Position numbers and translations under genes: made by a program
The notes under the pieces: generated by a model
What the model was told of the DNA's origin: nothing
What the model saw: only the letters and a program-made list of their open reading frames with translations
Databases searched by the model: none
Shown here: piece after piece, positions 38,401 to 49,616 of the stretch
How positions within the stretch are numbered: position 1 is the stretch's first letter
Layout of the letters: each line of letters starts with the position of its first letter
NCBI RefSeq assembly: GCF_042100115.1
Contig: NC_091279.1
Location: 2,666,001-2,730,000, forward strand
DNA length: 64,000 nucleotides
Source of the DNA: Alternaria dauci
Taxonomy: Eukaryota; Ascomycota; Dothideomycetes; Pleosporales; Pleosporaceae
Reading direction: 5' to 3'

Positions 38401-39315
38401 ACTGGATCAGCGCCATAATGTCAGCTCTAGCGGCGTGCCGCATTGACTGTGTGCCTGGTTCATACCATGGCCGATTGAGCTACCGGAGAATGACGCGGCT
38501 AGTCGGTAACGTTCCGGCCCCATCCGCTATAGCGGCGAGACCGGGCAGCCTCAAGCGGGCAGCGATTGAGGCAGTACACCAAGCAAAGCGGCGCTCGCAA
38601 ACAAAGAGTACTATCGACTTTGGTTGCCAAATCCCTTTTAACGCCATCCCGCCGCTAGTTGAAAAAGGTTTTCAGCAGTTGGACGGCCAGTTCTCAAAGT
38701 CCGGCATGAATCAGAAGGTTCGTGAACACTACCACAGAGCACGTCAGTGCCTCATCGAGTGCTTAGGTCAGCCAAAATGCGATCTAATGCTCATGTTGGT
38801 GTTAACCCTTGCATCCTCTTCAGCTACCCCTACTGTAGCGGTGAATGCGACTGAGTTTTCCAAAGGACCAACCAAGAACTCTGAAATGTTTGCGGCCGCC
38901 TTGGTAACAAGAATGCTCTGGTCTCTTCGACCAGATTACTTCCCGTCGGAGGAAGACGATGGTTGGGTGCTTTCGGTACGGGAGATGACGAAGAAGATTG
39001 GTAAGACTTCCCTAAGAGAGGCCCTTTTCCCAAGTAAGAAGCATTGCTAACATAGTACTATCTGGGGTAGAGCACAAAGGTTGCAACAACCGCTTCCTTC
39101 GACAACTGCAATGGATTCGGGTTACTAGTGGGCGTCGAGACTCCCCAAGGAACAGCGACATAGCGATCAACTATGATTCCGTTCTTGAGAAGAGACGTAC
39201 AGAGTTAATGCGACTACGGAGCGATGCTAAAGGTTTTATTCAATGCGTGTTTGGTAGTTCTGATTATGCATGGGTTGACCGATGTCATACTATTATACAG
39301 GAGTCCCCAGTGTAG
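35419..39315 (+). CDS. Gene B, copy 2 (unknown)
   Basis: Proposed exons are 35419-35644, 35691-38146, 38184-39000 and 39056-39315 (about 1252 aa). It has one more seven-residue DETSDSD unit than copies 1 and 3. Two unique substitutions come from TpG-to-TpA changes: Glu to Lys at 36344 (WTKNLPAF) and Gly to Arg at 36554 (DSRNDLS). Intron 2 is uncertain, as in copy 1. Confidence 0.65.
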
Positions 39316-40083
39316 AGTAAGCTATTATAGCTTCCACTATAATTTTACATCTTCTCTCCTATAAAACACGTATATACTATATACATCTTCTATCCTATAC
39401 AGCTTTTGAAGAGATTAATACACGTTACGTAGTGTTATGATTTTTTAAAATATTTCGTATTAACTGTAAATTCAGAAAAACACCAACCCCAATATTAACC
39501 GTACTATCGTTGTCGCATGTAATCCGTTTCTTAATCTTAACTGTGTCTCTTCTCTACTATTTACATAATTAACGTAATAGTAAAAAGACGCAGGCACTAG
39601 AGAATAGAGCCTGCGAAGTCTACATTGCATTAGTGGCTGAAGTAGCACAGTGTAGAGGCATCCTGTTACTATTCTCCGCAGGCAAAGGTAATAGCACCTT
39701 GCGCGGCAACCTTTAAGGAAAAGAGAGGAAGCCGCTATGTGTTTCGCTCTTCTTTGTAGTTATTTGTAGATTTGTAGCCTGCGGTGTTGTTGACTTATCT
39801 GTATCGCAATACGACAGCAGCTTCCTAGCAGGCTGTAATCGTCGAGAGCCACGGTACAGCCGGTGACTTAGACGACAGACCTAGCCTAACACTAAATTGG
39901 CAAGCTTCCGCAACACGGACGCATACACCCCACCTGCTAATAAGCACCGCTATGACTAGCAACTCTCGTCTACCTCACTACTTCCGTAGAGTGTCGCTAG
40001 AAGCTCAGCATTGTGCTCTTCGAGCCCATCACTCTTTTTCCGCAGCGCATAGTTCAGGGTCGTCAGGTAACCCGGTTTATTGT

Positions 40084-41946
40084 TCAACCTATAGGGCTTA
40101 CAGGACAGAATAATTCAAGTACCGACATCTGTCGCAATGGCGCCGGCGATGCCGGGATACTTTCCGATGCGTCAGAATCAGTGTCATCTTCGGCTTCGCT
40201 GTCTGGAATCTCTGTTAACCCCACCGCCGTAGCTAGCGCATTCGCTTCAATGCTAAGCCTCTCCTTTCCAGCAATCGGCGCACCAGTAATTCCATCCGGC
40301 CCTAGCCAGGCTTCGAGGGCCCTGCTTGCCGTGCAAATTTCCGGCCGTTCGCGCTTCACTAGCTCAAGAAAAACATCGCGCTGGTTCTTCCGCAGCACAC
40401 GCTCGAGCCAATGGTTTGAGACCTCTTCGTGGGGTATGAGCAGCAGCGATCCCCAGCCTAGAGCTTGAACTATGTCGAACCATCGTGTCGCTCGCTTTAG
40501 GCGGTAACGAAAGGCTGCGTGGTCAGATTTAGATGGTGATTGGCAAACCAGATGGACCAAATATGTGATAGCCTCTGTTCGTGCCTGGCCCTTCCCGTAC
40601 CTGTTGCGAGTTCTGTCGTTACTGGCTAGACGATCAGCGACCTGGATTTCGTCGACCTTGCGAGCGTACGCCTTCCCTAGCAAAGCGAAAGCCCAGCGAG
40701 TGCCAATGTTTACAGCTGCAAGCATCGTCTCGTACCGTGTGCACATGTCCCAGGCAAAGCAGAATGCATTGTCGGCATCAGTATGAAGTGTTGCGCTACT
40801 ATCCACTGACTGCGACATTTGCGTCTGGGTAAGAACATAACGATCTACTGGTTTTACCAAGAACGGCGTGCCCTGTTTCCGCCAATTATGCAGGAACTGC
40901 GCAGCGCTGTACTGCGAGGTTGCATTTCCAAAAGCACGCGCTTTTGCTAGCATGCTGCAGGCAGTATAGTAGGGTGTTGGCGAGGCTGTATAGAAATCAG
41001 CATCTTCCGCGACTTTTTGCTTGAAGATCCAAGAGATCGTCGGCTCATCGTCTGGCGCAATGCTGCCGTACGCCATACGTTCCTGCGCAGGCATCTTCTC
41101 AGGCGGTTCCTTTAAGCCTATCGCCTCGAGCTTTATTACACGCGATCTTTCTAGCTTTCTTGTACGCCGTAGCTCTGCAAGACGATTCTTGTTTGTAACT
41201 GTTGCGGACCTCTTTACGGATAGAGGCGTCGTCGCACTCTGGTTTTCGCTGTCCTCGTCGCTTGTTCCGCGCTCGTGTCCCCCCTCCGCTCTAGCTGTGT
41301 CTTTGCCAGCGTGTACTGTCATAGTGTTGACTTCGCTAGCCCTAGCCGTCGATTCGTCCGCGCTGTCCTCCTGTATTGCTAGGCGGTTTAAGCTGTTGGC
41401 ACGGATCTCGCTGCGAATAGGCGATGAGGAGGCTGGACGTTTACGGTACGGCACAAGGTCGCCTGTAGCCCTCTGTGCTGATGGCGGTATGCTATCGTCC
41501 TTGTCTGAGTCTATAGCCATGCGGTCCTCCGCGATGCCTTCCGTTGGCGTCATTAGCCGCGCTGTAGTTAAGTTTCTAGGCTCTAGAGACTTACTACTAG
41601 CAAAGTCCATAGCAGCGCTTGTGAGACGCCCCCAATTTTCTGCGTCAAGTGTGCTGGCACCCAGCGTCTCTTTCAGCAGCCATATCGCATCTAGTGTCGA
41701 GTGGGCTATGAAAACCGGCTTGCACGCTTCGTCGTCGCCTACTTCTGGAACGATCCATCCCGCGTATCGTACATCGCCTGGTACACGGCATGGTTCTGCG
41801 AGACGACGCGCAAGAAATCTGCTGTAGGACGGGTTAGGTGGGCTGTATGCTAAGTTGTTAGCGACTGTAGCGTCCCACTGTGCAGGAAAGCCTCTTCCGC
41901 TGTGTTTATCCTGACAATGGTCACTATCGAGCTGTAACTGATCCAT
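40084..41946 (-). CDS. Gene C, copy 2 (unknown)
   Basis: 620 codons, identical to copy 1 except Lys to Glu in TSDEDSENQ (C at 41256 where copy 1 has T at 17110). The alternative spliced end would reach 39956. Confidence 0.65.
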   Translation of the reverse strand: MDQLQLDSDHCQDKHSGRGFPAQWDATVANNLAYSPPNPSYSRFLARRLAEPCRVPGDVRYAGWIVPEVGDDEACKPVFIAHSTLDAIWLLKETLGASTLDAENWGRLTSAAMDFASSKSLEPRNLTTARLMTPTEGIAEDRMAIDSDKDDSIPPSAQRATGDLVPYRKRPASSSPIRSEIRANSLNRLAIQEDSADESTARASEVNTMTVHAGKDTARAEGGHERGTSDEDSENQSATTPLSVKRSATVTNKNRLAELRRTRKLERSRVIKLEAIGLKEPPEKMPAQERMAYGSIAPDDEPTISWIFKQKVAEDADFYTASPTPYYTACSMLAKARAFGNATSQYSAAQFLHNWRKQGTPFLVKPVDRYVLTQTQMSQSVDSSATLHTDADNAFCFAWDMCTRYETMLAAVNIGTRWAFALLGKAYARKVDEIQVADRLASNDRTRNRYGKGQARTEAITYLVHLVCQSPSKSDHAAFRYRLKRATRWFDIVQALGWGSLLLIPHEEVSNHWLERVLRKNQRDVFLELVKRERPEICTASRALEAWLGPDGITGAPIAGKERLSIEANALATAVGLTEIPDSEAEDDTDSDASESIPASPAPLRQMSVLELFCPVSPIG

Positions 41947-42536
41947 TTTAGAACCAAGGCTGACGCTCTAAGCCAGCGATTAGTGTGTGGGTAGAAAAGT
42001 AGTAAGAATAACAGCAGAGAAAAGAAGACGTGGCATGGAAAGCAGGGGGCCAGGGCGTGCCGGCAAGGTGCGGCATATAGTCGCACCGACTAACAAGGTA
42101 GAGTACGGTCCCTAATCCCAGAAGAGGTCGCGTCCTTGAGTGTAGAATACATGTTATTTCTCTTTTTAGAGTGCTATTCTTATATAATATTGAATACTAA
42201 AGTTTAGTTGTTGAAGACACGAAAGATCTCAAAGAGGTAGTCCTAGATAGGGAGGGTCGCTCTGCCTCGTACATCTAAGAGCGCAGTTCCAAATAATATA
42301 ACACTAGTATTTGCCTTTAGAGGTGCAGCGTGAAGAAGGTTGGAGCGCCAGCCCTAAGGTAGTTAAAGCGTCCGAATGTTCCAGCTGCAAGGTTGCGATA
42401 TGGCTTGGGACGCAAGTTGCCGCAACGGTTGGTTGCCAGCGAGGGCAAGTTACGCAGAGACCACGGTATGGCTTCATACACCTACTAACACCTTTTGGGC
42501 AACTCTCTGGACTGTCCAAGGTACTGCATGACAGAG

Positions 42537-42949
42537 TTGTCAACAATCAAGCCAATCAAGCTGGGTGCCCCAGCTTAGCTTGATTAGTGGGTACCTCTAC
42601 CTCAGCTTAGCTTGATTGGCTTGATGGTTAAAATTAATAAGCTTGGCTTGTTTAGCTTGATTAGCTTAACAAAATTAATCCCCCTTTCAAGAAGCTTAAA
42701 AGGGGATAGTGTAGGGGTATCCTTATATAATCTTATCACCACGTGATCTTATCACCACGTGACCTTACTTACTTACTTTAACCTTCTTTATAGAGTATTA
42801 ATTCTATCAAGCCAATCAAGCCAAACAATCAAGCTAGCTTATAGTAGCTTGGCTTAATTGATTTATACCTCTACTCTAGCTTGGCTTGATTGATACGCCA
42901 GCTTGATGCCCCAGCTTGATAGCGATCAAGCTGGCTTGATTGTTGACAA
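42537..42949. mobile_element. MITE-like element, copy 2
   Basis: Same 413 bp, ends and position as in copy 1. One difference: G at 42883 where copy 1 has A (TpG versus TpA). It was therefore in place before the unit was duplicated. Confidence 0.75.
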
Positions 42950-43369
42950 GTCTGCTGCATGAACAGACGGTTGTTGAACCAATGAACAAACTGATTCCTA
43001 ATGGTTGTCGCTGTAGAGAAAACGTCGAGGTAGGCAGTATACTCAGTCCTGGACGGCACGCTGGGACTCTGCCTTGGCCACTGGTTCCTCAGATCTTCCA
43101 CGAACGAGTCGATCGCCCTAGTTTGATTCTCCTGAAATGCGGCGTGCAATCCTGTCGTGATGCTGCTGTTCAGTCTCCGATTCTCGCTTTGGTAGATTCG
43201 CTTCATTGGAATCTGCAAACGCCTTGGTGTTGCACAGCACCGTGTTCCGAATCGCATTCTTGTTGAAGTCCTGTCCCTGGTCTAGCTCGTATTTCAGTGC
43301 AGTAGGTGGCTGTACCGCCGAGAGCTTATATACCCTATAGGCTGCAGCTAGAGCCTGTATCGCATCCAT
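42871..43369 (-). pseudogene. Gene D, copy 2 (broken)
   Basis: Same frame change and same inverted-repeat insertion as copy 1, so the damage predates the duplication. Confidence 0.5.
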
Positions 43370-43418
43370 GTCTGACTTTTCGGCGTAAGCCGTCGTACAA
43401 AACTATGTCATTAGATCA

Positions 43419-43826
43419 CGATATGGCTTGGGAAGCAAGTTGCCGCAACGGTTGGTTGCTAGCGAGGGCACGTTGCGAAGCGGTTGCGATATGGCTTGGG
43501 ACGCAAGTTGCCGCAACGGTTGGTTGCTAGCGAGGGCACGTTGCGAAGCGGTTGCGATATGGCTTGGGACGCAAGTTGCCGCAACGGTTGGTTGCTAGCG
43601 AGGGCACGTTGCGAAGCGGTTGCGATATGGCTTGGGACGCAAGTTGCCGCAACGGTTGGTTGCTAGCGAGGGCACGTTGCGAAGCGGTTGCGATATGGCT
43701 TGGGACGCAAGTTGCCGCAACGGTTGGTTGCTAGCGAGGGCACGTTGCGAAGCGGTTGCGATATGGCTTGGGACGCAAGTTGCCGCAACGGTTGGTTGCT
43801 AGCGAGGGCACATTGCGAAGCGGTTG
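43419..43826. repeat. 68-bp array, copy 2
   Basis: Six units, as in copy 1. The lone outlying unit is at 42396-42459. Confidence 0.95.
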
Positions 43827-44144
43827 CGAAGCATGGAGTAGTATTTAGTGTGGTAGGTTGCATTCGGCCTGACTCGGAAGACCACGCGCCCGCAAGTCAG
43901 GCTGACAGCAGCGCTTCCACTCACAACGTTACCTAGGTACAGCAGTAACTTGCTATTGCTAACAGAGGCAACTTTCTAGGCTTCCTACAGTGGCAGCAGT
44001 AGGCAATACGTACAGCGTTACTCTATGTTAGTCTGGTGCGCCTATATCGGTATTGAGTCATGGGATCGATTTTGTACTACAGACTACTTGAGAAAGTTAC
44101 AGTATGTCTCCGCGATTTCCGGGCAGTCATTCCTTCAAAGTATC

Positions 44145-47100
44145 TCAGTCTTGCGCCTTTATCGTGCTCTGAAAATAGCCTTTAGCTTGGAGGTTCTTGA
44201 CTATCCTCATGTCAATGGTGTCTCGGCATCCTTGAGGGGCAGTAGTTGTCAGCCATTCAACGAAGACTTCGGCGAACCTCGTATTAATGCGATGTTGGCG
44301 TTTCGCAGCCTGTTCAGCAATATGCGCGTTACTCTGAGGCTCAAGACCATGCAAGATGTTGCCCTCTGTAAGCGATATTGACTGACACATCGCGCCCGTT
44401 GCACCCACGAGAATATAGACGCCATCGTCGACCTTGCCGCCCCCCTCATCCCAGACCTTCTTCCACTTGGGTACTTCCTTGTCCCGTGTCACGGCGTTGT
44501 AGGCATGAACAACGTGTTTCTCTCCAAACGTTTGGCAGATGTAAGCGTAGATCAGAGCACGTGACAATGTCGAGCTCGCGAGTACGACGTACTTGGCTCT
44601 GTACTCTAGGGTTTCTCCTTGGTGTGCGCGAGGACGGGGATGGGGAATGGTCGTCTTCTTGTTGCGTAGCTCTTCCAACGTCTTGTGAATGTATGCGACC
44701 TTGGCTGAGCCCTTGCAAGCCTCCAATGCAATGTCCCAGATGAATGAGTGTCGAATTGTGTCGCTGTTCACAAGAGCTGTGCGGAGGTTTTCGTTGTTAT
44801 TACTGAGACTGCGGTGAGGGTCGAGGATCCGATCTCCGATAAGCTGGTCGGCATCCCAATTGTTGATTGCGGCCATAAGGTTAGGAAAGATGCTGACATG
44901 TCGCGCAATGCGGTAGGCCTCGGAGTCTGCGACTGCGCCTGGGGGCATGGTGGGCTTGGACTTCTTGCTGCTCTCTCCCCCTTGGTCTTCCCAGGCCTCC
45001 ACTTCCTTCTCGTAATGCTGTTTGACCGCGGCTAGCACGCGAGACTCTTCTTGTTCCACGTTAGCGAAGTAACACGCATCGTGCTGCAGATACGTGAAGT
45101 TGACAGTAAGCTTTGCTGTGACAACGTTGAGGGGTTTGCGCCAGGGATCCAGACTGTCGGTGTCGCGCATTATGAAACACCACCGAACCATGTCCCGAAA
45201 ATTGTTCAGCATGTCCTTGATCTCGCCGGACTGGAGTTGCTTGTCGAGCGCGGACTGTACTTTGTTCTTTTCCTTCTCGGTTTTACAACGCTGCATCCCG
45301 TCGTGATACTTCTTGTAGCTATTGAGGAGCTTTCTCCACACTGCAGTACAATCTACCCCTTTCAAATTGGCTAAAGCTTTGGCGCCTGGATCGGTGGACT
45401 GCTTTTGTACTAACCGCTGGATCACGTGGTCGGCGAATCCTAACACCAGGTCGACCCCGTTCGTGAGAGCTGTGCCCGTCTGACCTACTATACCAGTACG
45501 ATGATCATTGGGCCTGTAGTCCAAAATGGGGTCGATGATGTGGGTGTAGGTTTGAGTTTTTGTACCCGGGGCGGTATGCAGCTCGTCGACCATGATTATT
45601 GCAGCGCAACCAACGAATGTGACCAACCACACCTCGACCCTCACACCTTTGTCGTCTGTCCATATTTGCATGCGACGAGCCTGCCAAGGGCCGAGACCAT
45701 CAAGCGCAGGCAATCGTGAAGTGTCCATATGCGTCTTGGCGCACAGGCTCAGCTGTGCTCTCAACGCCGCCCTCTTCTTAGTATGCCTCTTGTCGGTCTT
45801 TTCTAACTGTTGTTTTAGCCTCTTGTACTGAGGGGGCGCAGAGGTATCGACAAGCGTGCCAAAGATCTTCGTCTTCCAAGACTCGCGAGTTGAGACTATC
45901 AAGAACCTAACGCTCGTCTTTTGAGGTCTGAAGTCCGATGTCTCAGGGACGCTGTTTGCCCATTCCTTAGTCGGGTTGTTCAACTTCCACACCTTGTTGT
46001 ACTCCCCATAGGCCAATCGTGATTTCAACCAGTTAGGGCGACGGTTGACTTCATCCCACTCTTTTGGTGTCATGCTAGAGTAGATGCTGTTCTTCGCACC
46101 GCCATAACGCTGTACAATCTCTTCGCCCGTACCGTGCAAGACTATCAGCTTCGGTGGCTTGTACTCTGATCCTTGAGCCAAGTGGGCGCTGCCACCCATG
46201 ATCATACGCCATGCTTGTACCAATGTTTCAAGGCCTGCTGCACTCGCAACAAAGTAGGTGCATCCAAACAGATTCGGCGTCTCTATCTCGTCTCCGTTCG
46301 ATTTGAGAGCAGTGTAGGGGAAGTCTGGCGTCGCGCTGATGCCGAGGCGCTGGTACGATCTAGCAAAATTGAGATACCATATGAGGACATCGGTGATCGT
46401 CTTGCCCATGCCCATGTCGTCGGCGATGACAAGTGCTCCTCGGTCGCCGGCGAGGACATCCAAGCCATCCTTGGCGCCGACCAACTGATGGGGTAGCGGG
46501 TGGAAATCTGGGTTTAAGCCGACCCCAGTTCCGAGGTTGATCTGGTCGCCTTTGAGGTCGTCGAGCGCAAGGCCGAAGGTTTGCGCGGCTAAGTCCCACA
46601 AGTCTATGTTCGACTTTTGCGCGTGCGCAAAAGCAGACATACCATCCATCTTCACCTTCATAGTGCTCGAGAAATGCGCGTTTGCCTGGGTCTTAGCTTG
46701 TTCGTTCAATGGGGGTTGTTCCGGTTCGCCTTCGTCTAACATGCATTCTTCTAGCACCTCTTCATCGTCTACGAGAATGTCCATGTTGTTACTAGACTCG
46801 CTGTCACTAGAATCGCTGCTACCACTATCGTCGCTGATATGTATTGGGTCGTCTAGTCCGCTACCGTGGTAGCTATTAGAAGGGAAGGTCTCGACAAACT
46901 TGAGAAAGGACTTAGGTGCGCTGGACGGTGGTTTGGCAGGTCTGGCGAGCGGTAGCAGATTCACGGGTGTGAACGACGAGGGTTGAAGTGTGCGGGGGAA
47001 GGCGATGCTGTTATTCCTGGACATGTATGACGAGAACGGACCTACAGGATGCTGCTTGTGTGCGCTGTTGCTAGGTGTGGATTCTTCCCTCGACCAGGAT

Positions 47101-48506
47101 AATGGATGTATGTTGGCCGCCAAATCTAGTATCTCCTTGAGTGTCTTGGGTGTAAGCTCCTTACTTTCCGGTGGGACGGCTTCGGAGGAGGCAACTTGCA
47201 TGTGGGTGGCATCTTGTTGCTGGTCACCTTGCACCTCTGCTGGCGGGGCGGGCTCGGAGGAGGCAACTTGCATGTGGGTGGCATCTTGTTGCTGACCATC
47301 TTGCACCTCTGCTGGCGGGGCGGGCTCGGAGGAGGCAACTTGCATGTGGGTGGCATCTTGTTGCTGGTCACCTTGCACCTCTGCTGGCGGGGCGGGCTCG
47401 GAGGAGGCAACTTGCATGTGGGTGGCATCTTGTTGCTGACCATCTTGCACCTCTGCTGGCGGGGCGGGCTCGGAGGAGGCAACTTGCATGTGGGTGGCAT
47501 CTTGTTGCTGGTCACCTTGCACCTCTGCTGGCGGGGCGGGCTCGGAGGAGGCAACTTGCATGTGGGTGGCATCTTGTTGCTGACCATCTTGCACCTCTGC
47601 TGGCGGGACGACTTTGGAGGAGGCAACTTGCGTGTCGGTTACGTTCAATCTAACCGTCGTGACAAACACTACGGCTGTGCCAGCTGGGATTTCTCGCATA
47701 GCAAAGTTGAATCCACCTTGGCTTCCAATTCCGATATGCTGATTTGCTCTTGGAGCGATAAACAAGCGGCCCTTGAAGTCGAATCCATCGAGTCCTAGGC
47801 CTTGCGCAGTTTCGTAGCATTGCTCAGCTTCGTCGCGTAGTTTTTCCCAGTTGGGGATGCCCTCCCAACATATGTCACTGAATTCGACCATGCTGACTAC
47901 TTCGCTGATCTCTCCATCCTTTACGGCGCATATATGTACCTGTGTGTCGAGATTTGAAGCGGTTGGCATGGGAGGATTAGCAGGCTTGTCGTTGTTCGGA
48001 GTAGGCGTGAATCCTGTAGGAACGGTTCTGGATCGAGAGCGCTTAGGTGGGTGGTCTTTGGAGTTGTGCGTTGATTCTGGCGATAACTCGCGCTTTTGGA
48101 GTGTAGAGGTTGCCGTCAAGGGGTTGGGGGTTGGGGCTTTAGCATGGTCGCCTTCCGCTTTACGCTTCCTCAGGCGATTGAGAGAATGTGTGATCAACTT
48201 GCTAATCGCCATTGTCCTCCACGCCTTGGGTTCGTTGCGGAAGTCGGGTACGGACTTCCAGACCAGGGCGTGTAGGTTCTTGTTCAGGTCTTCATTGGCA
48301 GTGTCGCTGAGCTTTGCTGCACCTCGATTGCGTGCATCGGGGTAGTTGTCCACAAGAATCTTGTCAATCGTCCTGGCTATCTCCTTTTGTCTGGTGGCGT
48401 CGTCGATGCCGAAGCCGCGGAAGATCTCTGTTTGGTTCCCCGAGTAGCTAAGGGAGCTGGGGTCGCCTGCCGGTGGATGGGCGGGTGACTGCGTGTTATC
48501 GTCCAT
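44145..48506 (-). CDS. Gene E, copy 2 (Snf2-type ATPase)
   Basis: 1453 aa from ATG 48506. The translated protein matches copy 1, including all helicase motifs and the repeat tract at 47183-47636. Confidence 0.85.
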   Translation of the reverse strand: MDDNTQSPAHPPAGDPSSLSYSGNQTEIFRGFGIDDATRQKEIARTIDKILVDNYPDARNRGAAKLSDTANEDLNKNLHALVWKSVPDFRNEPKAWRTMAISKLITHSLNRLRKRKAEGDHAKAPTPNPLTATSTLQKRELSPESTHNSKDHPPKRSRSRTVPTGFTPTPNNDKPANPPMPTASNLDTQVHICAVKDGEISEVVSMVEFSDICWEGIPNWEKLRDEAEQCYETAQGLGLDGFDFKGRLFIAPRANQHIGIGSQGGFNFAMREIPAGTAVVFVTTVRLNVTDTQVASSKVVPPAEVQDGQQQDATHMQVASSEPAPPAEVQGDQQQDATHMQVASSEPAPPAEVQDGQQQDATHMQVASSEPAPPAEVQGDQQQDATHMQVASSEPAPPAEVQDGQQQDATHMQVASSEPAPPAEVQGDQQQDATHMQVASSEAVPPESKELTPKTLKEILDLAANIHPLSWSREESTPSNSAHKQHPVGPFSSYMSRNNSIAFPRTLQPSSFTPVNLLPLARPAKPPSSAPKSFLKFVETFPSNSYHGSGLDDPIHISDDSGSSDSSDSESSNNMDILVDDEEVLEECMLDEGEPEQPPLNEQAKTQANAHFSSTMKVKMDGMSAFAHAQKSNIDLWDLAAQTFGLALDDLKGDQINLGTGVGLNPDFHPLPHQLVGAKDGLDVLAGDRGALVIADDMGMGKTITDVLIWYLNFARSYQRLGISATPDFPYTALKSNGDEIETPNLFGCTYFVASAAGLETLVQAWRMIMGGSAHLAQGSEYKPPKLIVLHGTGEEIVQRYGGAKNSIYSSMTPKEWDEVNRRPNWLKSRLAYGEYNKVWKLNNPTKEWANSVPETSDFRPQKTSVRFLIVSTRESWKTKIFGTLVDTSAPPQYKRLKQQLEKTDKRHTKKRAALRAQLSLCAKTHMDTSRLPALDGLGPWQARRMQIWTDDKGVRVEVWLVTFVGCAAIIMVDELHTAPGTKTQTYTHIIDPILDYRPNDHRTGIVGQTGTALTNGVDLVLGFADHVIQRLVQKQSTDPGAKALANLKGVDCTAVWRKLLNSYKKYHDGMQRCKTEKEKNKVQSALDKQLQSGEIKDMLNNFRDMVRWCFIMRDTDSLDPWRKPLNVVTAKLTVNFTYLQHDACYFANVEQEESRVLAAVKQHYEKEVEAWEDQGGESSKKSKPTMPPGAVADSEAYRIARHVSIFPNLMAAINNWDADQLIGDRILDPHRSLSNNNENLRTALVNSDTIRHSFIWDIALEACKGSAKVAYIHKTLEELRNKKTTIPHPRPRAHQGETLEYRAKYVVLASSTLSRALIYAYICQTFGEKHVVHAYNAVTRDKEVPKWKKVWDEGGGKVDDGVYILVGATGAMCQSISLTEGNILHGLEPQSNAHIAEQAAKRQHRINTRFAEVFVEWLTTTAPQGCRDTIDMRIVKNLQAKGYFQSTIKAQD

Positions 48507-49616
48507 CCTAGTCACCCGTGGTAGAAGGTGTATGCAGGTTGACGATGCTGCGGTACGTGGTGGGTGGGTGGTGTTGCGGCGAGCGTCGCAACGTTCGTGT
48601 TGTGGCAACATGCGCGAGGAAACAGCCGGAGAGCGGTGAAAAGTGAAAGGGGAAGCTCCCAGTAATTTTAGCCTCGTCGCCCGTACTGAGCCTAGTAGAA
48701 CGATGACCAGGAGTAGGGCATAGTATAGCCACCCGGTTCTGGCGTGAGCGCTCACTGTTGAGCATTGCGGGTACAGCGCACAAGACTCTGACGCGGGCTC
48801 ACGTTGCGTACGCGCGAAACAGAGAAAGTTGATAAAAGATATGGGGATCACCCGAGTGTATAGAAAGCGAGCAGAGGGAGAAGAGAGACAAGGAGCAGGG
48901 AAAGTAGGGAGAGACATGGGGATCACCCAAACGCAGTTCTGGCCGTCATCGTGAACTGAATCGAGCATAGAAGTTGATAGAACCAAACAAAAGAAAGCGA
49001 AAAGAGATATGGGGATCACCCAGCCGTAGGACTAACTGTAGTCGCGAAGGAGAGAGCCAAGACGTAGCCGGCTACACGCTGCGCATTGCTGTGGCCTTGA
49101 CGCTCGCTAGATCTCCCATTCACCTTGGCATGTCCTCGCTTATTTGTATGGCCGGTCCGATAGTTATCTTCCTATTGCCCAAAGGTCGACTGGCTGTCCA
49201 CTTCTGTCTCTTGGTACCAACTTGTAGAACTCGGGTGATCCCCATATCCTCTTCGCGTCCCTATCGTTCTCCATCCAATCCTTCTTTTCACGTGTCTTTA
49301 TCTTGCTCCTCGCTTCCTCACGCACAACCCAAGGTGAGCAACGCAAAATTTGCTTGGCGTTAGCGTCTCTCGCGCTCGCGCTACCTAGTCCTGCACAAAT
49401 AACACTTTCCTCCACACCAACTACTTGACACCTTCCCCGAATTGCTTCTCTTGAAAGCAAACCACTCTCAACGTCGATATCTCTACCTACCCATTGACCC
49501 TTGTCGGTAAGTTGTTGTGGCCTCCTGTTCCGCTGATCGATTGCTAACGATGTGCTGTCCGTATAGAAACAAAGTCTCACCTACCGTTGAAACTCTGTTT
49601 TTGCATATCGTCCAGC
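48507..49616. promoter_or_regulatory. Shared E/F promoter, copy 2
   Basis: The four motif copies are at 48839-48853, 48914-48928, 49007-49021 (toward gene E) and 49233-49247 (toward gene F). The leader intron of gene F is at 49507-49566. Confidence 0.6.
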